The notes: generated by a model not told the origin, from the sequence alone. A stretch of 61,936 nucleotides of DNA from an uncultured Collinsella sp. (GCA_902475245.1 CABRYP010000008.1:1-61936); one strand, 5' to 3'. Positions 44,168 to 53,110 are shown, numbered from the stretch's first letter. Program-made: numbers and translations.

Positions 44168-46006
44168 TTATTTGTTGACCTGACCGGCGCGGACTGCGGC
44201 CTTCTTGCGGTCGGTAGCATTGAGCAGACGCTTGCGCAGGCGGATGTTCTTGGGAGTGATCTCCACCAGCTCGTCGTCGGCGATGTACTCCAGCGCCTCC
44301 TCCAGCGAGAAGGTGCGGGGCGGCACCAGCTGGACGGAGATATCGGAGGTCGAGGAACGCTGGTTGCCCAGGTTCTTGGTACGGGCGATGTTGACGACCA
44401 TGTCGCCGGCCTTGCTGCGCTCGCCCACGATCATGCCCTCGTAGCACTCGGTACCCGGCTCAACAAACAGCTGGCCGCGCTCCTGCAGCGTGCCCAGAGC
44501 GTAGGCAACGGCCTTCTCGGTGGTCATGGAGATCATGGCGCCGTTCTGGCGGTTGCCGATCTCGCCGGCATAGGGGCCGTACTCCAGGAAGGTGTGGTAG
44601 AACACGCCCTCGCCGTGAGTGACGTTCATGATGCGGTTCTTAAGACCCATGATGCCGCGGGTCGGGATCTTAAACTCGAGGTGCGTCACGATACCCGAGG
44701 TATCCATGCTCGTCATGATGCCGCCGGAGGTGCCGAAGACCTCAACGACCTTGCCCGAGTACTCGCCCGGGCACTCGACGACGGCCTGCTCGACGGGCTC
44801 CAGCTTATTGCCGTTCTCGTCCTTCTTAAACAGAACGCGGGGACGGCCGACCTGGAACTCAAAGCCCTCGCGACGCATGGACTCCATCAGGACGGACAGG
44901 TGCAGAATGCCGCGGCCCGAGACCTCGACGCCGCTCTTGTCCTCGAGCTCCTCGATCTTCATGGTCACGTTGTTCTCGGCCTCGTTGAACAGGCGCTCCT
45001 TGAGCTGACGGGCACCCACGATGTCGCCGTCGCGGCCGACGAGCGGGGAGGTCGAAGCCTCAAAGACGATGGACAGGGTCGGCGGGTCGATCTCGATGGG
45101 CTCGAGCTCGACAGGGTTCTCGGGATCGGTGTAGACATCGCCGATATCGGTGCGGTCGATGCCCACGACGGCGGCGATGTCACCGGCGCCGACTTCCTGG
45201 CACTCGGTGCGACCCAGGTAGTCGAAAGTAAAGAGCTGCTTGACGGTAGCGGTAGCGCTGGAACCGTCGTTCTTGACGACCAGGATCTGATCGCCCTGGT
45301 GAATGGTGCCGGAGTACACGCGACCGATACCGATGCGGCCAACGAAGTTGGAGTGGTCGATGGTCACACATTGCATGGCCAGCGGGGCGTTCTCGTCAAC
45401 CTCGGGCGCGGGCATGTCGTCAATGATCATATCGAGCAGCGGATACATGTCCATGTTGCCGTCGTTGGGGTCAAGGCGGGCAAAGCCATTCATGGCGCTG
45501 GCGTAGACCACGTGTTCCATGGCGAACTCAAGCTGGTCGTCGGTGGCGCCCAGGTCGGCCATAAGGTCCAGGCAGTCGTTGTAGGCCTTCTCGGGGTTGG
45601 CGCCCGGACGGTCGATCTTGTTGATGACGATCATGATCTTGAGGCCGGTGTCGATGGCGTGACGCAGCACGAAGCGGGTCTGGGGCATGGGGCCCTCAAA
45701 GGCATCGACCAGCAGCAGGGCGCCGTCGGCCATACGCAGCACGCGCTCGACCTCGCCGCCAAAGTCAGCGTGGCCCGGGGTGTCGATGACGTTGATCTTA
45801 ACGTCCTTGTACTCGATAGAGATGTTCTTGGCGAGAATCGTAATGCCGCGCTCGCGCTCCTGGTCGTTAGAATCCAGGACGCGGTCCTCGACCTGCTGGT
45901 TGGCACGGAAGGCGTCCGTGGCACGCAGGAGCTTGTCGACCATCGTCGTCTTGCCGTGGTCGACGTGAGCGATGATGGCGATGTTCCTCAGATTGTCTAC
46001 GCGCAT
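44168..46006 (-). CDS. typA: Ribosome-associated GTPase TypA/BipA
   Basis: A 612-residue translational GTPase. The G domain has G1 AHVDHGKTTMVDKLL, G2 RERGITILAKNISI, G3 DTPGHADFGGEVER and G4 NKIDRPGA. The EF-Tu domain 2, EF-G domains and the TypA-specific C-terminus (TRNLGNQRSSTSDI-like TKNLGNQRSSTSDISVQL; EEALEYIADDELVEITPKNIRLRK) follow. Length is standard. It assists ribosome assembly and stress adaptation in known cases. GGGGAAC precedes the ATG. Confidence 0.96.
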   Translation of the reverse strand: MRVDNLRNIAIIAHVDHGKTTMVDKLLRATDAFRANQQVEDRVLDSNDQERERGITILAKNISIEYKDVKINVIDTPGHADFGGEVERVLRMADGALLLVDAFEGPMPQTRFVLRHAIDTGLKIMIVINKIDRPGANPEKAYNDCLDLMADLGATDDQLEFAMEHVVYASAMNGFARLDPNDGNMDMYPLLDMIIDDMPAPEVDENAPLAMQCVTIDHSNFVGRIGIGRVYSGTIHQGDQILVVKNDGSSATATVKQLFTFDYLGRTECQEVGAGDIAAVVGIDRTDIGDVYTDPENPVELEPIEIDPPTLSIVFEASTSPLVGRDGDIVGARQLKERLFNEAENNVTMKIEELEDKSGVEVSGRGILHLSVLMESMRREGFEFQVGRPRVLFKKDENGNKLEPVEQAVVECPGEYSGKVVEVFGTSGGIMTSMDTSGIVTHLEFKIPTRGIMGLKNRIMNVTHGEGVFYHTFLEYGPYAGEIGNRQNGAMISMTTEKAVAYALGTLQERGQLFVEPGTECYEGMIVGERSKAGDMVVNIARTKNLGNQRSSTSDISVQLVPPRTFSLEEALEYIADDELVEITPKNIRLRKRLLNATDRKKAAVRAGQVNK

Positions 46007-46123
46007 GTAGTTCCCCTATCTTCTATCTATATACAACCGGCACGCGTATGCGACCCGCCCAGCAACACAACGCTCGGCGGGAATTTTGAGCCTTTTACCG
46101 AAAACTCGTTTATTTTAGCGATT

Positions 46124-46573
46124 TTAGATAAGAGGGGTTTCCTCGCCTGCAGGTTCAGGGTCGCTCCACATAAAACCATCGCCGGCGCCCACACCCTCGT
46201 ACAGTACGTATGCCGAAAAGCCGCTCTCGAGCGTCGTCTCAAAGAAACTCACAAGCAGGGCGTCATGGTAGCCGCCATCGATTTCGACACAACCAGTGTA
46301 GCCGATGGCGTAACGGGCGATGCGACCCAGGCCCTCGTCCTTAAGGCCCATCTTGTGCTCGGAGATAAAGTTGGTGGCAGCCTCGAGGCATGCCTCCTCG
46401 CCGTCCTCGTCGAGTGCCGCCAGATAGCGGTTGGACGCGGCGTCTTCGATCGCAACGACAACGCCGGGGTTCTCACCAGCGGCCAGGTCGTCTAAAAATG
46501 CCCCGATGAGGTCGCACACCATGGCGTCGAGCTCGGCGGAGACGTTTCCGGCGTCCTGCATATCCTGTGCCAT
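46124..46573 (-). CDS. Acidic protein of unknown function
   Basis: A 149-residue soluble, acidic protein I do not recognise. It has no signal peptide or membrane segment. Composition is rich in Glu, Asp and Ala, and the C-terminal half contains ARYAIGYTGCVEIDGGYHDALLVSFFET and ends GEETPLI. GGGAAGG precedes the ATG, so expression is likely. It lies 30 bp after the gene at 46604-46993 and follows the bifunctional-nuclease gene, forming a probable three-gene unit, but nothing points to a shared role. Confidence 0.65.
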   Translation of the reverse strand: MAQDMQDAGNVSAELDAMVCDLIGAFLDDLAAGENPGVVVAIEDAASNRYLAALDEDGEEACLEAATNFISEHKMGLKDEGLGRIARYAIGYTGCVEIDGGYHDALLVSFFETTLESGFSAYVLYEGVGAGDGFMWSDPEPAGEETPLI

Positions 46574-46603
46574 TTTTAGACCTTCCCATCGAGTCCGGCG
46601 TCG

Positions 46604-46993
46604 TTACATCTCTTGTGCCTCGGCAGCGATCTCGGCGGCGGCGTCGCGGGCGCGCATCATATCGGCGGCGCGCTTATCGAGTACCTTGATCTGGTTGGTC
46701 AGCATCACGGCATCGACCACGCCCCAGATGACCAAGCCCGTCGAAATCGAAAACCCAAGCGCACCAACTGTACCACGAAGGCGCGAGGAGATTGCCGCGA
46801 CAAGTGCGGAGACGGCAACCATCTTGATAAAGGAGGCACGGCGCTCGCGAAGCGTACGGGCCTGCGTCACATAGGCGATGCGTGCGGCCTCGGATGCCTC
46901 CGAGCGCATCTGGGCCTCGCGGGCAATGGCGGCGGCTTCGGCTGAAACGCCGCGACCCATCAGTGCACACTCCGTCTCATGGCTACTCGTCAT
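46604..46993 (-). CDS. Small membrane protein of unknown function
   Basis: A 129-residue protein with an alanine-rich amphipathic N-terminus (GRGVSAEAAAIAREAQMRSEASEAARIAY), one or two hydrophobic segments (about 56-72 and 77-97), and a charged alanine-rich C-terminus (KRAADMMRARDAAAEIAAEAQEM) likely to form a helix. The ATG directly abuts the stop of the preceding gene (TAA-ATG), so it depends on translational coupling. No family recognised. Confidence 0.6.
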   Translation of the reverse strand: MTSSHETECALMGRGVSAEAAAIAREAQMRSEASEAARIAYVTQARTLRERRASFIKMVAVSALVAAISSRLRGTVGALGFSISTGLVIWGVVDAVMLTNQIKVLDKRAADMMRARDAAAEIAAEAQEM

Positions 46994-47494
46994 TTAAAAA
47001 TCATCGGGCGAGAGCGTATGGACGAACTCGTCGAACTTCTCAAATTCCTGCTCGTCATCGACTTCCTCGGCAACCGGAGAGACGGTCCCCAGGCGGTTCA
47101 TGATGTCGTCCTCAACAAACATGGGAGCATTGCTGCGCACGGCGAGGGCGATGGCATCGCTCGGACGCGCATCGATCCTATGCTCGTTGCTGTCGGCCAA
47201 AACAACGACCGTCGCATAGAACACGGGAGGCTCGGCACGGACAATCTCGATGCGCTCAAGTTTTGCATCCAGGGCATCAAGCGTGTCGAGCAGCAGGTCA
47301 TGGGCGATCGGGCGCTCGGCACGACCGCTGTCGATACCGCGGCTAATAGCCGCAGCCTCAAACGAACCAGTTTGGATAGAAAGGGAGCGCAGCGGCGCAG
47401 GGGAGTCCGATTTGCTGCAGCGCTCGCGAAGTACGATAAGCGATGGCACGGGACCGGCGGCCATGACGATGGTCTCTATGTCGACACGAACCAT
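46994..47494 (-). CDS. Bifunctional nuclease family protein (DUF151)
   Basis: A 166-residue protein of the BFN/DUF151 family. Core features are PSLIVLRE, the AAAISRGID segment (compare EAxxIAxxLxG), RPIAHDLLLDTLDALDAKLERIEI, FYATVVV, and IDARPSDAIALAVRSNAPMFVEDD, the last being the family signature. A C-terminal acidic tail (EEVDDEQEFEKFDEFV) follows. Plant and some bacterial relatives show nuclease activity; the role here is unknown. GGAGGTGTTCC supports the ATG at 47494. Confidence 0.85.
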   Translation of the reverse strand: MVRVDIETIVMAAGPVPSLIVLRERCSKSDSPAPLRSLSIQTGSFEAAAISRGIDSGRAERPIAHDLLLDTLDALDAKLERIEIVRAEPPVFYATVVVLADSNEHRIDARPSDAIALAVRSNAPMFVEDDIMNRLGTVSPVAEEVDDEQEFEKFDEFVHTLSPDDF

Positions 47495-47607
47495 GGAACA
47501 CCTCCGGTACGTAGCGGTTAACACGCGGCGCCTTCGCCGCATTGAATAGCTATACTACCCAATCTTTCGCACAGCACACAAAACCAAAATGAGTTTTATC
47601 ACACACA

Positions 47608-47642
47608 AGAAAAAAGCCCCGAGGCCATGCCTCGAGGCTCTT
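47608..47642 (-). terminator. Terminator after the tRNA-Ala/tRNA-Ile pair
   Basis: CGAGGC (47620-47625) pairs with GCCTCG (47629-47634) with outer AGCC/GGCT, followed on minus by TTTTTTCTTG. It is 12 bp past tRNA-Ile. Confidence 0.8.
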
Positions 47643-47653
47643 CACAGTTTTGA

Positions 47654-47730
47654 TGGTGGACCTGACAAGATTCGAACTTGTGACCTCCCGGTTATCAGCC
47701 GGACGCTCTAACCAACTGAGCTACAGGTCC
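47654..47730 (-). tRNA. tRNA-Ile (anticodon GAT), distal copy
   Basis: A 77-base tRNA with encoded CCA. Acceptor GGACCTG pairs with CAGGTCC, the anticodon GAT (47694-47696) sits in CTGATAA, and GTTCGAATC forms the T-loop. Its sequence is identical to the copy at 47878-47954. Confidence 0.96.
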
Positions 47731-47734
47731 ATCA

Positions 47735-47810
47735 TGGTGGAGGTTAGGGGGATCGAACCCCTGACCTCAGGCTTGCAAAGCCCGCGCTCTCCCAGCTGAG
47801 CTAAACCCCC
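47735..47810 (-). tRNA. tRNA-Ala (anticodon TGC)
   Basis: A 76-base tRNA with encoded CCA; acceptor GGGGGTT pairs with AACCTCC (one G-T), anticodon TGC in TTTGCAA, T-loop GTTCGATCC. It lies four bases upstream of the distal tRNA-Ile, as in a shared transcript. Confidence 0.96.
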
Positions 47811-47821
47811 ACGGAGACAGT

Positions 47822-47866
47822 AATAAACACCCCAGCGGCGACTCGGCTCTCGCTGGGGTGTTTATT
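47822..47866. terminator. Strong 16-bp hairpin between the first tRNA-Ile and tRNA-Ala
   Basis: AATAAACACCCCAGCG (47822-47837) and its exact complement (47851-47866) form a very strong stem ending in A/T pairs, giving a U-rich 3' arm on either strand. It may separate tRNA-Ile from the tRNA-Ala/tRNA-Ile pair, or act as a processing hairpin. Confidence 0.75.
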
Positions 47867-47877
47867 GCGAAAGAAAG

Positions 47878-47954
47878 TGGTGGACCTGACAAGATTCGAA
47901 CTTGTGACCTCCCGGTTATCAGCCGGACGCTCTAACCAACTGAGCTACAGGTCC
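47878..47954 (-). tRNA. tRNA-Ile (anticodon GAT), proximal copy
   Basis: A 77-base tRNA with encoded CCA and anticodon GAT (47918-47920), base-for-base the same as the copy at 47654-47730. It is first after the promoter at 47969-47998. Confidence 0.96.
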
Positions 47955-47968
47955 ATCGCGCAAGGGAT

Positions 47969-47998
47969 ATATTAGACGAGTCGTTACGCGCGCGTCAA
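47969..47998 (-). promoter_or_regulatory. Promoter of the tRNA-Ile/Ala/Ile cluster
   Basis: Minus-strand TTGACG (47993-47998), 18-bp spacer, TAATAT (47969-47974), 15 bp before the tRNA-Ile 5' end; an oligo-A/T tract (48001-48015) lies upstream. Confidence 0.65.
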
Positions 47999-48080
47999 CA
48001 ACTTTTTTTGAAAATCTTTGGGGGTGTCGGCCCCGGCCGCCGATATAAGGGGTCTGATGATTTTTACCAGCTAGGGCCTC

Positions 48081-50822
48081 TTACTCGTCTAGGAGATCCT
48101 CTGGCATGTCGTTGCCGTCGCCTAGGTCGACTGAGGCCTCTTCGGTGTCGGCTGCGGCCTCAGCGCCTTCGCCTTCGGGTTTTTCTTCGGCTGCCGTCAT
48201 GCGGGCAACAGCGCATACGCGGTCGTTGTCGTCGACGGTCATCATCTTGACGCCCTGGGTGGCGCGGCCGGTCTGGCTGATCTCGTCGGTCTTGACGCGA
48301 ATGACCGTCGCGCCTTCCGTCACGATGAACAGCTCGTGCTGCGGGCCCACCATCTTCATGGCCGCGAGGTTGCCCTTGCGCTCGGTCATTTGGATGGTGT
48401 AGACGCCCTGACCGCCGCGATTTTGCTCCGGGTAATCCGCGACCGGCGTGCGCTTGCCGTAGCCGCGCTCGGTGATGACAAACAGGTCACCATTGCCGTT
48501 GGTAACCTCCATACCCAAAACGCCCACGCCGTCTTTCATGCTAATACCGCGAACGCCGCTGGTGTCGCGTCCCGTGGCGCGAACTTGGTCCTCGGGGAAC
48601 ATAATCGCCTTGCCCGCAGTGGTGGCCAGGATGATCTTGTCGCCCTCGCGCACACGGCGCACGGCGAGCAGCGCGTCGTCGTCTCTCAGATTGATGGCGA
48701 TCAGGCCATCACGGCGGCTGCGGTCGTAAGCGCTCATCACGGTCTTCTTGACCATGCCGCTCTTGGTGGCAAACATCAGGTACTCGTCGGCGGGGAACTC
48801 GCGGCAGCTGATGACACTCGCGATCTTCTCGCCTTCCTCAAAGGGCAGCAGGTTGACGATCGCGGTGCCGCGCGCCTGGCGCGTACCCACCGGCAGCTCG
48901 TGCACCTTCAGGCGGTAGACCTTGCCCTTGCTCGAGAAGAACAGCACGTACTCGTGCGTGGACGCGATAAACATCTCGTCGATGACGTCGTCCTCTTTAA
49001 GGTTGACGCCCGACACGCCCTTGCCGCCGCGCTTCTGGGCGCGGTAGGCAGCCACCGGGATGCGCTTCACGTAGCCGGTGTGGGTGATGGTCACGACCAT
49101 GTCCTCGTCGGCGATGAGGTCCTCGACATCCAGATCCTTTTCGACATGGCTGATCTCGGTGCGGCGTTTGTCGCCGAACTTTTTCGAAATCTCGCGCATC
49201 TCCTCCTTGATGACGCCCAGGATCTTCTCCTCATGCGCCAGCAGGTCCTCGTAGTAGGCGATGGCGCGGCGCAGACCGTCCAGCTCTTCCTGGATCTTGT
49301 CGCGCTCCAGGCCAGTCAGGCGGCGCAGCTTCATCTCGAGGATGGCCGTGGTCTGCTCGGGCGTAAAGCCAAAGCGCTCGATCAGGCGGTCGCTTGCCTC
49401 GGAGTCGGTCTGCGAGGAACGGATAATGCTGATGACCTCGTCGATATGGTCGAGAGCCATCAAGTAGCCCTCGAGGATATGGGCACGTGCCTGGGCCTTC
49501 TTAAGGTCAAAGCGAGTGCGACGGGTGACGACGTCGACCTGGTGGTCGATGTAGTGCTGCAGCATCTCGCGCAAGCTCAGGCATTTGGGAACGCCGTTGA
49601 CGAGTGCCAGGTTGTTGGCGCCAAAGGTCGTCTGCAGCGAGGTGTACTTATACAGGTTGTTGAGCACGACCTGCGGAATGACGCCCTTCTTGAGCTCGAT
49701 GACCAGACGGATGCCCTTTTGGTTGGACTCGTCGCGCATGTCCGAGATGCCCTCGATGCGCTTGTCGTTTACGAGCTGGGCGATCTTCTCCTGCAAGGTG
49801 CCCTTGTTGACCATGTAGGGAATCTCGGTAAAGACCAGGCGGCTGCGACCGGTCTTGGTGGATTCCACGTGGGCCTTGGCACGCACGGTAATGGAGCCGC
49901 GACCGGTCTCGTAGCTCTGCCTAATGCCGGCGCTGCCCATGATGATGGCGCCGGTGGGGAAGTCCGGACCGGGCATGATCTGCATAAGCTCGTCGACGGT
50001 AGCGTCGGGATTGTCGATCAGGTAGCAGGTGGCCTCGATCGCCTCGGTGAGGTTATGCGGGGCGATATTGGTGGCCATGCCGACGGCGATGCCCTGACTA
50101 CCGTTGACCAGCAGGTTGGGAAAGCGCGCGGGCAGCGCCACGGGCTCGGCGAGCGACTCGTCGTAGTTGGGCTGCCAGTCGACGGTATCCTTTTGCAGGT
50201 CGCGCAGCAGCTCCATGGCAGGCTTTGCCAGGCGGCTCTCGGTATAACGCATGGCCGCCGCGCCGTCGCCATCGATGTTGCCGAAGTTGCCGTGGCCATC
50301 GATGAGCGGTGTGCGCATGGAGAACCACTGCGCCAGACGAACCATGGCCTCGTAAACCGCGGAGTCACCGTGCGGATGGTACTTGCCGATAACTTCTCCG
50401 ACCGTCCAGGCCGACTTCTTATGCGGGCGGTTGGGGTAGATGCCGCTCTCGTTCATGGCGTACAGGATGCGGCGGTGCACCGGCTTTAGTCCGTCGCGCA
50501 CGTCCGGCAGGGCGCGCGCCGTGATGACCGACATCGAGTACTCGATGAACGACTGCTTCATCTCGCGGCCGAACTCTGAAATCTGGAGCTGACCGCCGTT
50601 GATGTCCTCGCCGGCCGAAGCGCCACGATCGACCGCGCCGAAGCTCTCCTCGAGCTCGGCGTCGTCATCCTCATCATCTTCATCCTCGGCGTCGGGGTTA
50701 TAGGAATCCGGATCGCCGTCCTCGCCCTGCTCGGCGCGGGCGAGTAGGCGCTTCAGATCATCGGGCATGCCGGCGTCGCCGGCCTCGTCCATACCCTCAT
50801 TGTTGTTGATATCGTCTGCCAC
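48081..50822 (-). CDS. gyrA: DNA gyrase subunit A with acidic N-terminal extension
   Basis: A 913-residue topoisomerase subunit that cuts and rejoins DNA. The usual start of the domain (SFIEYSMSVITARALPDVRDGLKPVHRR) begins at residue 91, about 70 residues later than in E. coli; the extra part is strongly acidic (DAEDEDDEDDDAELEE). The quinolone-determining region reads HPHGDSAVYEAMVR, without a known resistance change. The catalytic Tyr lies in AAMRYTESRL and the GyrA box is QKRGGKG. A C-terminal acidic tail ends the protein. The GTG start follows GAGGAGGTAAC. It is downstream of gyrB. Confidence 0.96.
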   Translation of the reverse strand: MADDINNNEGMDEAGDAGMPDDLKRLLARAEQGEDGDPDSYNPDAEDEDDEDDDAELEESFGAVDRGASAGEDINGGQLQISEFGREMKQSFIEYSMSVITARALPDVRDGLKPVHRRILYAMNESGIYPNRPHKKSAWTVGEVIGKYHPHGDSAVYEAMVRLAQWFSMRTPLIDGHGNFGNIDGDGAAAMRYTESRLAKPAMELLRDLQKDTVDWQPNYDESLAEPVALPARFPNLLVNGSQGIAVGMATNIAPHNLTEAIEATCYLIDNPDATVDELMQIMPGPDFPTGAIIMGSAGIRQSYETGRGSITVRAKAHVESTKTGRSRLVFTEIPYMVNKGTLQEKIAQLVNDKRIEGISDMRDESNQKGIRLVIELKKGVIPQVVLNNLYKYTSLQTTFGANNLALVNGVPKCLSLREMLQHYIDHQVDVVTRRTRFDLKKAQARAHILEGYLMALDHIDEVISIIRSSQTDSEASDRLIERFGFTPEQTTAILEMKLRRLTGLERDKIQEELDGLRRAIAYYEDLLAHEEKILGVIKEEMREISKKFGDKRRTEISHVEKDLDVEDLIADEDMVVTITHTGYVKRIPVAAYRAQKRGGKGVSGVNLKEDDVIDEMFIASTHEYVLFFSSKGKVYRLKVHELPVGTRQARGTAIVNLLPFEEGEKIASVISCREFPADEYLMFATKSGMVKKTVMSAYDRSRRDGLIAINLRDDDALLAVRRVREGDKIILATTAGKAIMFPEDQVRATGRDTSGVRGISMKDGVGVLGMEVTNGNGDLFVITERGYGKRTPVADYPEQNRGGQGVYTIQMTERKGNLAAMKMVGPQHELFIVTEGATVIRVKTDEISQTGRATQGVKMMTVDDNDRVCAVARMTAAEEKPEGEGAEAAADTEEASVDLGDGNDMPEDLLDE

Positions 50823-50898
50823 GTTACCTCCTCATGGTTTGCGTGGTCCATTAGTTCCCCACCACGGAGACGGATTACCGGGAACACCGGATAACCCT

Positions 50899-51005
50899 CC
50901 TAGGTTTTCCAGGTGCCCCAGGTTGCCCTGAAGGATGAGGGCGCACGCCTTGCGTGCGGCGCCCGAAATCCTGAAGGGCAAGATGGGGTGCCTGGGAAAG
51001 CTAGG
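50899..51005. repeat. 107-bp nested palindrome overlapping the gyrB stop codon
   Basis: Outer arms 50899-50920 and 50984-51005 match over 22 positions with four changes, most G-U compatible. Inside, TTGCCCT (50923) pairs with AGGGCAA, GGAT with ATCC, GGGCGC (50939-50944) with GCGCCC (50959-50964), and the tip is GCACGC-CTT-GCGTGC. It starts within the last codons of gyrB, includes its TAG stop (51001-51003), and lies between gyrB and gyrA. There is no U-run. Confidence 0.75.
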
Positions 51006-53031
51006 CGTCTAAGAATCGTGCGTCATGTGCGTGCTTCTCGATGTACTCGCGGCGATAGCCGACCTCGGAACCCATGAGCTCGCGCACGGCGCGGTCCGCC
51101 ACCACGGCGTCCTCGATCGACACGCGCTGCAGGATACGGGTCTTGGGGTCCATCGTCGTCGAGGCAAGCTGCTTGGGGTCCATCTCGCCCAGGCCCTTGT
51201 AGCGCTGGACGGTATAGCCCTTGCGCTTCTTGGTGATCTTGCCATCCTTGGCCTTGCCGTCCTCGTCGTTGTCGTCGGGGTTCAGGCCCAGGCTCTGAAT
51301 GGTGTCGCGCAGAATCTCGTCTTCGGGCTGGCGGCCGTTGGGATACACGTAATGGATCTTGTTGCGTACCTTAATGCCAAAGATGGGCGGGCAGGCAACA
51401 TAGACATAGCCGGCATCGATCAGCGGGCGCATGTACTTGTAGAAGAACGTCAGCAGCAGGATGCGGATATGCGCACCGTCAACGTCTGCATCGGTCATGA
51501 TGATGATCTTGTGGTAGCGCGCCTTGCTGATATCGAAGTCGCCACCGTCGCCGGCGCTCGTCGTGACGCCGCAGCCGATCGCGGTGATCAGGGATTGGAT
51601 GGTGTCGCTCGAGAACGCGCGGTGGTCACCCACGCGCTCGACGTTCAAAATCTTGCCGCGCAGGGGCAGAATCGCCTGGATGTCTCGGCGACGGCCGTCC
51701 TTGGCCGAACCGCCTGCCGAGTCGCCCTCTACGATAAAGAGCTCGGTCAGCTCGGCATCGCGTACCGAGCAGTCGGCGAGCTTGCCGGGCAGCGACGCCG
51801 TCTCGAGCAGGCTCTTGCGGCGGGTCGCCTCACGCGCCTTGCGGGCGGCGTTGCGGGCCTTGCATGCCTGCTGGGCCTTCTTGACGATCTCGCGGGCGGG
51901 TTTGGGATGCTCCTCCAGATAATCGGTCAGCCCATCGGTCACGATCTTGAGCGTGAGCGCGCGCATGTAGGAGCTGCCGAGCTTGGCCTTGGTTTGGCCC
52001 TCAAACTGCGGGTCGGGCAGCTTGACCGAGATGACGGCCGAAAGCCCCTCGCGCACGTCGTCGCCGCTCAGGTTGGCCTCCTTCTCCTTGAGTAGGTTCT
52101 GCTTGCGAGCGTAATCGTTGATCACGCGGGTGAGAGCGGTGCGGAAACCCTCGAGATGCATGCCGCCCTCGGGGGTGTAGATGTCGTTGGCAAACGACAT
52201 GACGTTCTCGCCGTAGCCGGCATTCCACTGCAGGGACACCTCGACCTCGCCCATCTTGGTCACGGGCGCATCCGGATCCGACTTGCCCTCGATATAGATG
52301 GGCTCCTTGAAGGCCTCGGGAACGTCTTTGCCGTCGTTGAGGAACTTGACGAAGTCGATGATGCCGCCCTCGTAGCAGAACTCCTCCACGTGGGGAGTCG
52401 CCTCGCGCTCGTCGGTCAGCACAATCTTTAGATTCTTATTGAGGAACGCCGTCTCCTGCAGACGGTTGTGCAGCGTATCGAAATCGTAGACACAGGTCTC
52501 GAAAATCTCGTCGTCGGGCCAGAAGCTGACGGTGGTACCCGTCGAATCCGAGGTGCCCACGACCTCCATCTTCTTGACGGTCTTGCCGCGCGAGAACTCC
52601 ATCTCGTAGACGCTGCCATCACGGCGCACCTGCACGACCACGCGCTTGGACAGTGCGTTGACGACGGAGATGCCCACGCCGTGCAGTCCGCCCGAGACCT
52701 TGTAGGCCGAGTTATCGAACTTACCGCCGGCGTGCAGGATCGTCATAACGACCTCGAGCGTCGGGATCTTTTTGATGGGATGCTCGTCGACGGGGATGCC
52801 TCGCCCGTTGTCGACGACCGTGATGGAGTTGTCGGCGTGGACCGTCACGTGAATCTCGGTGCAGAAACCGGCCATGGCCTCGTCAACGGAGTTGTCAACG
52901 ATCTCCCACACCAGGTGATGCAGGCCGCTGGCGCTCGTCGAGCCGATATACATGCCCGGGCGCTTACGAACGGCCTCGAGACCTTCGAGAATCTTAATCT
53001 CGCCGCCATCGTAATCGTTTTCGTTTGCCAC
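51001..53031 (-). CDS. gyrB: DNA gyrase subunit B
   Basis: A 676-residue ATPase subunit of gyrase. GHKL ATPase: EAVRKRPGMYIGSTSASGLHHLVWEIVDNSVDEA, VDNGRGIPVDEH and the GGLHGVGISVVNALS lid. The transducer domain and TOPRIM domain follow, with TELFIVEGDSAGGSAKDGR, PLRGKILNVE and MTDADVDGAHIR, then the C-terminal QRYKGLGEMDPKQL. Start is GTG after GGAGGACGT. Its last codons lie inside a long palindrome. gyrA follows 178 bp later on the same strand. Confidence 0.96.
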   Translation of the reverse strand: MANENDYDGGEIKILEGLEAVRKRPGMYIGSTSASGLHHLVWEIVDNSVDEAMAGFCTEIHVTVHADNSITVVDNGRGIPVDEHPIKKIPTLEVVMTILHAGGKFDNSAYKVSGGLHGVGISVVNALSKRVVVQVRRDGSVYEMEFSRGKTVKKMEVVGTSDSTGTTVSFWPDDEIFETCVYDFDTLHNRLQETAFLNKNLKIVLTDEREATPHVEEFCYEGGIIDFVKFLNDGKDVPEAFKEPIYIEGKSDPDAPVTKMGEVEVSLQWNAGYGENVMSFANDIYTPEGGMHLEGFRTALTRVINDYARKQNLLKEKEANLSGDDVREGLSAVISVKLPDPQFEGQTKAKLGSSYMRALTLKIVTDGLTDYLEEHPKPAREIVKKAQQACKARNAARKAREATRRKSLLETASLPGKLADCSVRDAELTELFIVEGDSAGGSAKDGRRRDIQAILPLRGKILNVERVGDHRAFSSDTIQSLITAIGCGVTTSAGDGGDFDISKARYHKIIIMTDADVDGAHIRILLLTFFYKYMRPLIDAGYVYVACPPIFGIKVRNKIHYVYPNGRQPEDEILRDTIQSLGLNPDDNDEDGKAKDGKITKKRKGYTVQRYKGLGEMDPKQLASTTMDPKTRILQRVSIEDAVVADRAVRELMGSEVGYRREYIEKHAHDARFLDA

Positions 53032-53080
53032 ACGTCCTCCTTCAGCTAAGAAAATGTGTACAGCCTTACTAGTTTATCGT

Positions 53081-53110
53081 AAAAAAATACCCTCGGGAGC
53101 GAGGGTATTT
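53081..53110 (-). terminator. Terminator of the dnaA-dnaN-recF-dciA operon
   Basis: AAATACCCTC (53085-53094) pairs with GAGGGTATTT (53101-53110), followed on minus by TTTT (53081-53084). It separates dciA from gyrB. Confidence 0.88.

Noticed and set aside
44075..46495. An 806-codon plus-strand open frame
   Set aside because: Antisense to typA and the gene after it, with typical shadow composition and no start signal.
47654..47954. Part of an rRNA operon
   Set aside because: The flanks are the bifunctional-nuclease gene and gyrA, with no 16S or 23S sequence in the window.
48336..50489. A 717-codon plus-strand open frame
   Set aside because: Antisense to gyrA; no domain and no ribosome site.
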